From positions 1 to 34,333 of the forward strand of contig CAZBGV010000028.1 of assembly GCA_964491485.1 (NCBI GenBank): 34,333 nt of DNA, read 5' to 3'. Of this stretch, positions 18,938 through 26,863 are shown piece after piece (within the stretch, counting starts at the first letter, position 1; each line of letters starts with the position of its first letter). The notes under the pieces were generated by a model. It did not search any database, was not told the DNA's origin, and was given only the letters and a program-made list of their open reading frames with translations. The DNA comes from IDS-8 sp964491485 (GTDB lineage Bacteria; Pseudomonadota; Gammaproteobacteria; Steroidobacterales; Woeseiaceae). Both the position numbers and the translations under genes were made by a program.

Positions 18938-21343
18938 TCAAAAAGCCTGTCCGATCGAAAACTGGAACCGTTCGATCTCGTCACCGTAGAACCGGTCGTT
19001 CCCCTTGTATTCGTTGAGGGGGTAGGCATAGCTGAACCGGAAGAAACCAAGTGGAGCGAGCCATTCAATGGACAGGCCGACGGAGGTCTTGAGCTCGTCG
19101 AACTCCGGCTTGTAGGTCACCGGGCTCCCCAGTTTGTCGGTGAATCGGACCTCACCCGTGTTGAAGACGTTGCCGATGTCGTAGAACAGGGTGGCCCGTG
19201 CCTGGCTCCTGAATTTCTCGGGAAGCGGGAGTATAAGCTCAACCTGACTCGCCACCAACACGTTGCCGCCCCACGGCCGGCCGAAGCTGTCGCGCGGCCC
19301 GAGGAAGGATTCCTTGTAGCCGCGGACGCTCTCCGGCCCGCCGCCGAAGAACTGCTTGTACGGCGGCAGGGAGGTGGTTTCGTTCAGACCCTCGCCGTAC
19401 GCCAGCTCCGAATTGACGCGCACCGTCCACGGACCGAAGAGCGGCAGGTATTTCGTGAAGTTGTAGCGAGCCGTGAAGTATTCGACCTCGCTGCCCGGCG
19501 CCGTCACCCCGAGCAGCAGGCGGTGCCGCATGCCGCGATCCGCGAAGATGGCGCGGTTCAGGCTGTCGTAACTCCAGCCGCCGATGACCTCGTAAGTGTG
19601 GTAATCCGTGCCGAACGCGCTGGTGCCGCCGAAATTGGTGAACGGGTTCCCGTTCGACTGCACCCAGTCCTGCAGCTGCAAGGGACTGTTCAACGACGCG
19701 AGCAGCTCGGCCTGCTGGTAGGCGATGCCGACGGACAGCGTCTGGAACTCGGTGATGTTCCAGCCGTACTCCAGGGAGCCGCCGAAGCTTTCGGTCGAGA
19801 AATCCGAGCCGCCGGATATCAGCGCCGTCGTCTCGCGGTAGTTGAGCGCGACGGTGCGTTGCACGCGGTTCTGCGTGATGTACGGATCCGTGTGCGAGAG
19901 GCTGTAGAGCTTCATGAAGCGCCCGGAATTGGCCGTCAGCGCCACGCGGTTGCCCGTACCCAGGAAGTTCGTGTGCACGATACTGCCGTTCAGCATGAAC
20001 TTCTGCGATTCGGAGTAGCCAATGCCGCCCTGGAACTGTCCCGGCATGCGGTACTTGAGCGTGAAGTTCACGTCGACGAGGTCGGGGCTGCCCGCCACGG
20101 GAACGTTCTCCACCTCGACACTCTCGACGTACGGCAATCGCTGCAGGAGGATCTTGGAACGGTCGACGAGCCGGTTCGAGAGATACGCACCCTCCTGCTG
20201 GCGCACTTCGCGGCGCAGCACCTCGTCGTCGATCTGGTCCACCCCGAGGAAGTTGATCCGCCGCACGTACACGCGGCTCTTCGCGTCGACGAAGAACGAG
20301 ACGGCGACCTCCTTCTTCTCGTAGTCGAGATCGGGCACGGGCTCGATCTCCGCGTTCGCGTAGCCCTCCTCGCCCAGGCGGAACGACATGAGCTCCGCGG
20401 ACTGGGTGAGCAGGCGCAGGTTGAACGTGGAGCCGGGCTGGACCAGGATCAGGCGCCGCAGCTGCTCCTCCGGAACCACGAGGTTGCCGACCAGCTTGAT
20501 GCTGGAAATCGTGTAGCGCTCGCCCTCGTGGATGTTGATCGTGACGTAGATGTCCTTCTTGTCGGGCGAGATCGCCACCTGGGTGGACTCGATGCGGAAA
20601 TCGGCATAGCCGCGGTCCATGTAGAAGGACCGCAGGGTCTCGAGATCGCCGGACAGCGACTCCTTGGCGTAGCGATCGTCCTGGCGCAGCCAGGACAGCC
20701 AGTTCGCCGTGTCCAGCGTGAAGCCCTCGCGGATCTCGTCCTCGGGAAAGCTCAGGTTGCCGACGATGTTGACCTGCCGGATCTTCGCCCGCTCGCCTTC
20801 CTTGATGTCGATCTTGATGCGCACCGTGTTGTTCGGGCGATCCTCGACCGTCGCGTTGACCTGCACGGCGTACTTGCCGCGGTCGTAGTACTGCTCGCGC
20901 AGGAACTGCTGCACGTTGTCGAGGACCGAGCGATCGAAGGTCTTGCCGCGGGCGAGGCCCACATTGCGCAAAGACTCCATCAGGTCCTCGGTCTTGATGT
21001 CCTTGTTGCCTTCGATGGTGAACTGCTCGATGGAAGGCCGCTCGCGCACGGCGATCACCAGCGTGTCGCCGTCGCGGCGCATCTCGATGTTGTCGAACAG
21101 GCCCTGCGAATACAGCGCGCGTATCGCTTCCTGGATGCGCTGCGCGTCCACCGTGTCGCCGACGTTGATCGGCAGGTAGTTGAATACCGTGCCCTCGGAG
21201 ATGCGCTGCAGGCCCTCGACGCGCATGTCCTTCACGACGAACCCGTCCTGCGCGAGCACGGCGGCCGGCACCAGCAGCACGGCGCACACGAGCGCCCACC
21301 AGCGCCTGGACCACCTCCCCCGACAGCTCCCCGAAACGTGCAT
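18938..21343 (-). CDS. bamA: Outer membrane protein assembly factor BamA
   Basis: BamA is the essential barrel protein that folds and inserts beta-barrel proteins into the outer membrane. The 801-residue precursor has a signal peptide (cleavage likely after A31, before QDGFVV), five POTRA domains (about 32-430, beginning VVKDMRVEGLQRIS) and a C-terminal 16-strand barrel. The lid-lock motif VRGY is at 673-676, and the last residues end in Phe, as expected of an outer-membrane barrel. It starts two bases after the rseP stop and precedes skp. Folding of its own product presumably depends on the skp gene next to it. Confidence 0.98.
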   Translation of the reverse strand: MHVSGSCRGRWSRRWWALVCAVLLVPAAVLAQDGFVVKDMRVEGLQRISEGTVFNYLPINVGDTVDAQRIQEAIRALYSQGLFDNIEMRRDGDTLVIAVRERPSIEQFTIEGNKDIKTEDLMESLRNVGLARGKTFDRSVLDNVQQFLREQYYDRGKYAVQVNATVEDRPNNTVRIKIDIKEGERAKIRQVNIVGNLSFPEDEIREGFTLDTANWLSWLRQDDRYAKESLSGDLETLRSFYMDRGYADFRIESTQVAISPDKKDIYVTINIHEGERYTISSIKLVGNLVVPEEQLRRLILVQPGSTFNLRLLTQSAELMSFRLGEEGYANAEIEPVPDLDYEKKEVAVSFFVDAKSRVYVRRINFLGVDQIDDEVLRREVRQQEGAYLSNRLVDRSKILLQRLPYVESVEVENVPVAGSPDLVDVNFTLKYRMPGQFQGGIGYSESQKFMLNGSIVHTNFLGTGNRVALTANSGRFMKLYSLSHTDPYITQNRVQRTVALNYRETTALISGGSDFSTESFGGSLEYGWNITEFQTLSVGIAYQQAELLASLNSPLQLQDWVQSNGNPFTNFGGTSAFGTDYHTYEVIGGWSYDSLNRAIFADRGMRHRLLLGVTAPGSEVEYFTARYNFTKYLPLFGPWTVRVNSELAYGEGLNETTSLPPYKQFFGGGPESVRGYKESFLGPRDSFGRPWGGNVLVASQVELILPLPEKFRSQARATLFYDIGNVFNTGEVRFTDKLGSPVTYKPEFDELKTSVGLSIEWLAPLGFFRFSYAYPLNEYKGNDRFYGDEIERFQFSIGQAF

Positions 21344-21345
21344 GC

Positions 21346-22698
21346 TCAGCCCAGAATTCTCGCGATATCGTTGTAGAAGGCGAAAGTCATGAGGATCAGC
21401 AGCGCCAGTATGCCGACCTGCTGCCCGATGATCTGCATGCGCTCGGAAAGCGGGCTGCCCTTCACCAGCTCGACGAGCTGGTAGACGATCTGGCCGCCGT
21501 CGAGCACCGGGATCGGCAACAGGTTCAGCACGCCGAGGCTGATGCTGACGAGCGCGAGGAACGTGAGGAACGGCTCCAGCCCCGCGGCGGCCGAGTCTCC
21601 CGCGTACTGCGCGATGTTGAGCGGCCCGCTGATGTTCTTCACGGACACGTCGCCTGTGACCATGCGGGCGAGCATCTTGACGGTGAAGCCGGTCGTCTCT
21701 GCGGTTTTCCCGACGGCGGTGGGGAGCGCGGCCACGGGGCCGTAGCGGCGCTCGTGGAAGTACTTCGCGCCCCCCTCGGCCGCTACGCCCATGAAGCCCT
21801 GCACCTTGCCCGCGATCTCGCGCGAGCCCAGGGTCAGGTCGAGCTCGATCTCCTGGCCGCCCCGCTCGACGCGCACCGGCACGGTCTGCCCGGGTTGCGC
21901 GGTCACGATGCGCTGCAGGTCGCCGAAATCGCCGACCGGCTCGCCCGCGATTTCAGTAATGCGGTCGCCGGCGCGGATCCCGGCGGCTTCGGCGGGTCCG
22001 CCCTCGGTCACGGCCGCCACCCGTGCGGGCGGCTCCCAGAAGCGAAAGCCGAGCGAGAGGTTGAGCGGCGTGTCGGGCACCGTCAGGCGCGCGGCGTCCT
22101 TGCCGACGTCGATGACCAGCTCGCGCACGCGCCCGTCCTCGCCCTCGACCTCCAGCGGGATCTCGCCGTCGCCGACCATCTCCTCGAACATGGCGAGCAG
22201 CGCGGACTGCCAGTCCTCGACCTCGTGGCCGCCGATCGCGAGGATCCGGTCGCCGGGCGCGAGGCCGGCCCGGGCCGCGTAGGAATCGGGCTGGACCTGG
22301 CCGATGGCGGGCACGGCGGTGGGCACGCCGGCCACGAACAGCGCCCAGTACGCCACGATCGCGAACAGGAAATTGAACCCCGGCCCCGCGAGCAGCACGA
22401 GGATGCGCGCCGGCACCGGCCGCGCATTGAAGGTGCGCTGCCGGTCCGCGGGGGCCACCGGCCCCTCGCGCTCGTCCGCGAACTTGACGTAGCCGCCGAG
22501 CGGGATGGCCGAGATCCAGAATTCGGTGCGGTCCCGGCCGAAGGTCCTGCTCCAGAGGGGGGTGCCGAAGCCGATGGAGTAGCGCAGCACCTTCATGCCG
22601 CACCAGCGGCCGACGAGGAAATGCCCGAGCTCGTGCACGGCGACGAGCACGCTGATGGCGACCACGAAGGCCAGGATATTGACGATTGCTGCGCTCAT
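21346..22698 (-). CDS. rseP: RIP metalloprotease RseP
   Basis: RseP is an inner-membrane site-2 protease that cleaves the anti-sigma factor RseA and releases sigma-E during envelope stress; it also removes leftover signal peptides. The 450-residue product has the zinc motif HELGH (22-26) in the first membrane segment, two PDZ domains in tandem (about 115-200 and 205-290) and LDG (399-401) in a later membrane segment. The ATG at 22698 gives the standard MSAAIVNILAF start; the frame runs 62 codons upstream as a shadow. In relatives dxr sits directly upstream of it; here a 151-bp gap with a sigma-E-like promoter leads to cdsA. Confidence 0.97.
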   Translation of the reverse strand: MSAAIVNILAFVVAISVLVAVHELGHFLVGRWCGMKVLRYSIGFGTPLWSRTFGRDRTEFWISAIPLGGYVKFADEREGPVAPADRQRTFNARPVPARILVLLAGPGFNFLFAIVAYWALFVAGVPTAVPAIGQVQPDSYAARAGLAPGDRILAIGGHEVEDWQSALLAMFEEMVGDGEIPLEVEGEDGRVRELVIDVGKDAARLTVPDTPLNLSLGFRFWEPPARVAAVTEGGPAEAAGIRAGDRITEIAGEPVGDFGDLQRIVTAQPGQTVPVRVERGGQEIELDLTLGSREIAGKVQGFMGVAAEGGAKYFHERRYGPVAALPTAVGKTAETTGFTVKMLARMVTGDVSVKNISGPLNIAQYAGDSAAAGLEPFLTFLALVSISLGVLNLLPIPVLDGGQIVYQLVELVKGSPLSERMQIIGQQVGILALLILMTFAFYNDIARILG

Positions 22699-22774
22699 GC
22701 GACAGGTCCCGGCCCCGCTGGCACGCCTCCCGGATGGTCGGCCGACGCGGCGGCGCAACGGCCGGACAGCCTGT

Positions 22775-22802
22775 TCTGACTGGCCGCACGGCGCGCAGTT
22801 CC
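22775..22802 (-). promoter_or_regulatory. Candidate sigma-E promoter upstream of rseP-bamA
   Basis: In the 151-bp cdsA-rseP gap the minus strand reads GGAACTG (22802-22796), 16 bases, TCAGA (22779-22775). The layout copies the known sigma-E consensus GGAACTT, 16 bases, TCTRA. The leader to the rseP ATG would be about 70 bases. Sigma-E control of rseP-bamA-skp-lpxD is known in enteric bacteria, so the position makes sense. The call rests on sequence matching only. Confidence 0.45.
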
Positions 22803-22849
22803 GGGCGAGCATGCCCCGGGGCGCCTGAACTTGCCCTGAACGCCGCCCA

Positions 22850-23644
22850 TCAGACGAAGCCCATCCAGCCGATACCGAGCGCAAACAGCGGCGCGGCCGC
22901 GGCGACGCTGTCGATGCGGTCGAGCACCCCGCCGTGCCCGGGGAACACCTTGCCGCTGTCCTTGAGCCCCGCGTTGCGCTTGAACATGCTGACGGTCAGG
23001 TCGCCGACGATGGACACCGTGGCGACCGCGAGGCAGAACGGCACGATGACGGCGATGTCGATCCGGAGCCAGTACCGGCTCGCCAGCACGAGCACCACGA
23101 CGACCGCGGACAGGCCGCCGATCACGCCTTCCCAGGTCTTGCCCGGGCTGATGTTCGGCGCGAGCTGCACGCGGCCGAAGCGCTTCCCGGTGAAATAGGC
23201 GCCGATGTCCGCCGACCAGACGATGATCAGCACGAACAGCAGCACACCGGGCTGCAGCTTGTAGAGCTCGACCAGGGCAACGTAGGCCGGCACGATGACC
23301 AGCGCGCCGCAGACCCACCCGACCGGCTTCAGGATGCGGGTCGGCCAGAAGAAGGCCCAGACCAGCGCGGCGAACCACCACGCGAGGCCGATGCGCAGCA
23401 CGACGTCGACCGTCTCCTCAGATGGCAGCAGCCAGCCCACGATGACCAGCAAGGCGCCGATCAGGGCGACGTAGCCCAGCCGGGCGGCCCGGCTCTCGAG
23501 CTTGAGCAATCCCGACCATTCCCAGGCGGCGGCGAGGAAAAAAGCGGCGATCATGATCTCGGCCGCGAGCGGCGGCAATACGAACAGCACGAGCAGCAGC
23601 GCGCTGCCGGCGACGATCGCGGTCAGAATCCGCTCCTTGAGCAT
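22850..23644 (-). CDS. cdsA: Phosphatidate cytidylyltransferase
   Basis: CdsA makes CDP-diacylglycerol from CTP and phosphatidic acid, the branch point of phospholipid synthesis, in the inner membrane. The 264-residue product has about seven hydrophobic segments. Its C-terminal signature at 211-245 contains SIVGDLTVSMFKR, LKDSG and PGHGGVLDRID, the family hallmark with metal-binding aspartates. The ATG starts one base after the uppS stop. Downstream, where dxr would be expected, there is no gene before rseP. Confidence 0.97.
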   Translation of the reverse strand: MLKERILTAIVAGSALLLVLFVLPPLAAEIMIAAFFLAAAWEWSGLLKLESRAARLGYVALIGALLVIVGWLLPSEETVDVVLRIGLAWWFAALVWAFFWPTRILKPVGWVCGALVIVPAYVALVELYKLQPGVLLFVLIIVWSADIGAYFTGKRFGRVQLAPNISPGKTWEGVIGGLSAVVVVLVLASRYWLRIDIAVIVPFCLAVATVSIVGDLTVSMFKRNAGLKDSGKVFPGHGGVLDRIDSVAAAAPLFALGIGWMGFV

Positions 23645-23645
23645 G

Positions 23646-24410
23646 CTACGCGAACCCCACCTGGTCGCCGGTGTGCCCGTAACGGCGCTGGCGGCGTGCG
23701 TACAGGGCGAGCGCCTCGTCGAAGCGCTGCTCGTCGAAATCCGGCCACAGGCAGTCGCAGAAGCAGAGCTCTGCGTAGGCGAGGTTCCACAGGAGGAAAT
23801 TGGAGATGCGCTGCTCGCCGCCGGTGCGGATCAGAAGATCCGGGTCCGGCGCCGGCGCAAGCGCGAGCTCCGACGAGAAAACGGTCTCGTCGATGTCCTC
23901 CGGATGCAAAGCCCCCTCCCCCACGCGCGCCGCCAGCCGGCGCGCCGCCATCACGATGTCCCAGCGGCCGCCGTACGCCACCGCGACCGTGAGCTTCAGC
24001 CCGTCGTTGTTGCCGGTCTTCCTCTCCGCGGCCTCGATGCGCCGCACGAGCTTGGCCGACAGCTCCCCGCGCGCGCCAATGAAGCGCAGCCGCACATTGT
24101 TACGATGCAGGTCGTCGATTTCCCGTTGCAGCGCTTCGAGAAAAAGGCTCATCAGGCCGCCGACCTCGTCGGGCGGCCGCTGCCAGTTCTCGCTCGAGAA
24201 CGCGAACAGGGTGAGCCAGGACACGCCGCGCCGCGCCGCGTGCTCGACGGTCCGGCGGACGGCGCGGGCGCCGGCACGGTGCCCGGCATGCCGGGGCTCG
24301 GAGCGCTGCGTCGCCCAGCGGCCGTTCCCGTCCATGATCACGGCGACATGCACGGGAACCCGCGCGCCCAGCCCGGCTTCCGGTTTCTCGTTGGCCGCCG
24401 GTCTCGTCAA
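23646..24410 (-). CDS. uppS: Undecaprenyl diphosphate synthase
   Basis: UppS extends farnesyl diphosphate with eight isopentenyl units in cis to make the lipid carrier for peptidoglycan and LPS. The 254-residue product has HVAVIMDGNGRWA (catalytic D27), GHRAGARAVRR, TLFAFSSENWQRP and the signature DPDLLIRTGGEQRISNF. The start is a TTG at 24410, ten bases after the frr stop; no ATG occurs before the catalytic block, and an in-frame GTG (residue 20) would cut too close to it. The gene order frr-uppS-cdsA is conserved. Confidence 0.96.
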   Translation of the reverse strand: MTRPAANEKPEAGLGARVPVHVAVIMDGNGRWATQRSEPRHAGHRAGARAVRRTVEHAARRGVSWLTLFAFSSENWQRPPDEVGGLMSLFLEALQREIDDLHRNNVRLRFIGARGELSAKLVRRIEAAERKTGNNDGLKLTVAVAYGGRWDIVMAARRLAARVGEGALHPEDIDETVFSSELALAPAPDPDLLIRTGGEQRISNFLLWNLAYAELCFCDCLWPDFDEQRFDEALALYARRQRRYGHTGDQVGFA

Positions 24411-24420
24411 GGCACCGCCA

Positions 24421-24978
24421 CTAGACTTCCATGAGGTCGCGTTCTTTGTCCGCGAGCAGGCGGTCCACCTCCGCGATGTAGCGGTCGGTGATCGCCTGGA
24501 TCTCCTCGTGGCCGCGCCGTTCCTCGTCCTCGCCGATGAGCTTTTCCTTCAGCAGGTCCTTGAGATCGCCGAGCGCGTCGCGCCGGATGTTGCGCACCGC
24601 CACCCGCCCGTTCTCGGCCTCCTGGCGCACGACGCGGATCATGTCGCGGCGGCGCTCTTCCGTGAGCGGCGGCAGCGGCACGCGGATCACCGTGCCGGCG
24701 GTCGCGGGGTTCAGGCCGAGATCGGAAGACAGGATCGCCTTCTCGATGGCCTGCACCATGTTCTTCTCCCACGGCACCACCGTGAGCGTGCGGGGATCCT
24801 CGACGTTGACGCTCGCGACCTGGTTGAGCGGCACGTCCGAGCCGTAATAGGACACGGTGATGTGATCGAGCAGGCTCGTGTGCGCCCGCCCGGTACGCAG
24901 CTTGGTGAGCTCCTGGCGCAGCGCATCCACGCTCTTCTTCATGCGCGCTTGCGCATCCTTCTTGATGTCATCGAGCAC
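24421..24978 (-). CDS. frr: Ribosome recycling factor
   Basis: With EF-G, RRF splits post-termination ribosomes. The 185-residue length from the GTG at 24978 is exactly that of the family, and GAGGAG lies nine bases upstream; the longer open frame to 25026 adds unrelated residues. Typical segments are LRTGRAHTSLLDHI, YYGSDVPLNQVASV, VPLPPLTEERRRDM and AVRNIRRDA. The product folds as a three-helix bundle plus a beta domain. It lies between pyrH and uppS, as usual. Confidence 0.97.
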   Translation of the reverse strand: MLDDIKKDAQARMKKSVDALRQELTKLRTGRAHTSLLDHITVSYYGSDVPLNQVASVNVEDPRTLTVVPWEKNMVQAIEKAILSSDLGLNPATAGTVIRVPLPPLTEERRRDMIRVVRQEAENGRVAVRNIRRDALGDLKDLLKEKLIGEDEERRGHEEIQAITDRYIAEVDRLLADKERDLMEV

Positions 24979-25041
24979 GATCGTCCACTCCTCGCGCCGC
25001 GATCCGCCGCCGCGGCCTGCCGGCACCGCCGGTCGGCGGCT

Positions 25042-25764
25042 CTACGCGGTCACCAGCGTGCCGACGTTTTCGTCGGTCATCGCGCGGATCAGGGCGTGAT
25101 CCTCGGTCATGTTGAAAACGCGCAATGGTAAATGATTGTCGCGGCACATCACCACGGCGGTGGCGTCCATCACGTTCAGCTTGTCGGTGAGGACCTTGTC
25201 GAAGGATACGGTGTCGTACAGCGACGCGGACTCGTTCTGATCCGGATCCGAGTCGTACACGCCGCTGACCTTGGTCGCCTTCAGCAGCACGTCGGCGCCG
25301 ATTTCGATGGCGCGCAGGCTCGCGGCTGTATCCGTCGTGAAGAAGGGATTGCCGGTGCCCGCCGCGAGAATGACGATCCGCCCTTTCTCGAGGTGGCGCA
25401 CCGCGCGCCGGCGGATGTAGTCCTCGCAGACCTCGTGGATCTGGATCGCGGACATCACCCGGGCATGCTCGTTGATCGATTCGAGGGCGTCTTGCAGCGC
25501 CAGCGCGTTCATCACGGTCGCGAGCATGCCCATGTAGTCGCCCGTGGCCCGGTCCATCCCGGCGCCGGCGAGCCCGGCACCGCGGAAGATGTTGCCGCCG
25601 CCGATGACGATGGCGACCTCGATGCCCAGCTTGCGGACCTCGGCGATCTCGAGCGCGATCCGGCGGATCACGGCGGGATCGATCCCGTAGTCGAGCTCGC
25701 CCATGAGCGCCTCGCCCGACAACTTGAGCAATACGCGGCGATACAGTGGCGAGGCGTCGCTCAT
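25042..25764 (-). CDS. pyrH: Uridylate kinase
   Basis: PyrH is the hexameric bacterial UMP kinase that makes UDP and is feedback-inhibited by UTP; it supplies PyrG further down the cluster. The 240-residue product has RRVLLKLSGEAL (K14), IVIGGGNIFRG, DYMGMLATVMNALAL, GTGNPFFTTDTAA and KATKVSGVYDSDP, all family motifs. The ATG at 25764 is preceded by GGAAAG; the frame extends 19 codons upstream without similarity. A 163-bp gap from tsf holds a candidate promoter with an overlapping palindrome. Confidence 0.98.
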   Translation of the reverse strand: MSDASPLYRRVLLKLSGEALMGELDYGIDPAVIRRIALEIAEVRKLGIEVAIVIGGGNIFRGAGLAGAGMDRATGDYMGMLATVMNALALQDALESINEHARVMSAIQIHEVCEDYIRRRAVRHLEKGRIVILAAGTGNPFFTTDTAASLRAIEIGADVLLKATKVSGVYDSDPDQNESASLYDTVSFDKVLTDKLNVMDATAVVMCRDNHLPLRVFNMTEDHALIRAMTDENVGTLVTA

Positions 25765-25842
25765 CTTTCCTGCCTTGGCGCGTGTGGTGTGCCGCCCCGG
25801 GCGCCCTCCGGCGCCGGGCACGGGTGATCCCGGTGCGCCTGC

Positions 25843-25879
25843 ATTCTAGCAGCCTGCCGGCACCCCGGACCGATCGGTC
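25843..25879 (-). promoter_or_regulatory. Candidate pyrH promoter with overlapping palindromic operator
   Basis: The minus strand carries TGCTAGAAT, an extended -10 element with TAGAAT at 25848-25843; the -35 position 17 bases upstream (25871-25866) is poor. Over it lies GACCGATCGGTC (25868-25879), a perfect 12-bp palindrome of the kind bound by TetR-family regulators. The leader to the pyrH ATG would be about 70 bases. Both promoter and operator are inferred from sequence. Confidence 0.4.
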
Positions 25880-25897
25880 GCCGGGACCGCATGCCGT

Positions 25898-25912
25898 GCC
25901 CGCAAAACGGGC
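25898..25912 (-). terminator. Small hairpin after tsf
   Basis: GCCCG (25898-25902) pairs with CGGGC (25908-25912) around CAAAA. On the minus strand this gives GCCCG-ttttg-CGGGC 15 bases past the tsf stop. With no T-tract after it, it is at most an attenuator between rpsB-tsf and pyrH. Confidence 0.25.
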
Positions 25913-25927
25913 CGATCGCGACTGCCC

Positions 25928-26833
25928 TCACGCTTGCGGCGAATCCGAACCGTCGTCCTTGCGGCCGCGGACCTGCGCCATGACCTCCTCGGCGAAGTTC
26001 TCCTGCTTCTTCTGGATGCCTTCGCCGAGCTCGTAGCGGGCGAATCCCGTCACCCGGGCGCCTGCCTGAGCCACGAGCTTGCCGACGGTCACGTCCGGGT
26101 CCTTCACGAACGGCTGGCCGAGCAGCGTGATGTCCTTCAGGTACTTCGCCAGCCGCCCCTCGACCATGCGGGCGACGATCTCCGGGGGCTTGCCGGACTC
26201 CCGGGCCTGCTCGGTCAGCACGCGGCGCTCGCGCTCCAGGACCTCGCCCGGCACGCCGCTCTCGTCCAGATGCGCCGGGTTGCTCGCCGCCACGTGCATC
26301 GCGAGATCGCGGGCGAGCTCCGCGGTGCCGCCCGACAGCGCCACCAGCGCGCCGATGCGGTCGCCCGGATGCGTGTAGTGCCCGAGGTGCTCGTCGGCCG
26401 TGAGCCGCACGAAACGCCGCACGGAGATGTTCTCACCGACCTTCGCCACGAGCTCGGTACGCGCGGCCTCGACGGTGCGCCCGTCGGCCAGCTTCGCCTG
26501 GCCGAGCGCCGCCACGTCGGCGACGTCCTCCGCGAGGACCAGCGCGGCCACCGCCTCCGCGAACGCCGCGAAGTTCCGGTCCTTGGCGACGAAATCCGTC
26601 TCGGAGTTCACCTCGACCATGGCCGCCCGCCGGCCTTCCGTCGCGATCACGATCCGCCCGTCGGCCGCCACGCGGCCGGCCTTCTTGTCCGCCTTGGCCT
26701 GCCCCGATTTCCGCAGCTGCAGCACGGCCGCTTCCATATCGCCGCCGGTCTCGGCCAGCGCCTTCTTGCACTCCATCATCCCGGCGCCGGTGCGCTCGCG
26801 GAGCTCCTTCACCTGTGATGCGCTGATCGCCAT
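25928..26833 (-). CDS. tsf: Elongation factor Ts
   Basis: EF-Ts exchanges GDP for GTP on EF-Tu. The 301-residue product begins with an N-terminal UBA-like domain (MAISASQVKELRERTGAGMM) and contains the contact motif TDFVAKD (79-85), followed by the dimerisation core and a coiled-coil segment. It is slightly longer than the E. coli protein (283) and ends in a short charged tail (RGRKDDGSDSPQA). GGGAGAGCGAG precedes the ATG. It starts 30 bases after rpsB, the standard ribosomal operon. Confidence 0.98.
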   Translation of the reverse strand: MAISASQVKELRERTGAGMMECKKALAETGGDMEAAVLQLRKSGQAKADKKAGRVAADGRIVIATEGRRAAMVEVNSETDFVAKDRNFAAFAEAVAALVLAEDVADVAALGQAKLADGRTVEAARTELVAKVGENISVRRFVRLTADEHLGHYTHPGDRIGALVALSGGTAELARDLAMHVAASNPAHLDESGVPGEVLERERRVLTEQARESGKPPEIVARMVEGRLAKYLKDITLLGQPFVKDPDVTVGKLVAQAGARVTGFARYELGEGIQKKQENFAEEVMAQVRGRKDDGSDSPQA

Positions 26834-26863
26834 CTCGCTCTCCCGTCCTTACGCCGGCGACCG

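Noticed and set aside
18188..21376. A 1062-codon plus-strand open frame opposite bamA, skp and lpxD
   Set aside because: Shadow of bamA in GC-rich sequence; no recognisable domain or RBS.
22699..22884. N-terminal extension of rseP, or a dxr remnant, in the cdsA-rseP gap
   Set aside because: The translated sequence resembles neither DXR nor RseP N-termini, and the standard RseP start is at 22698.
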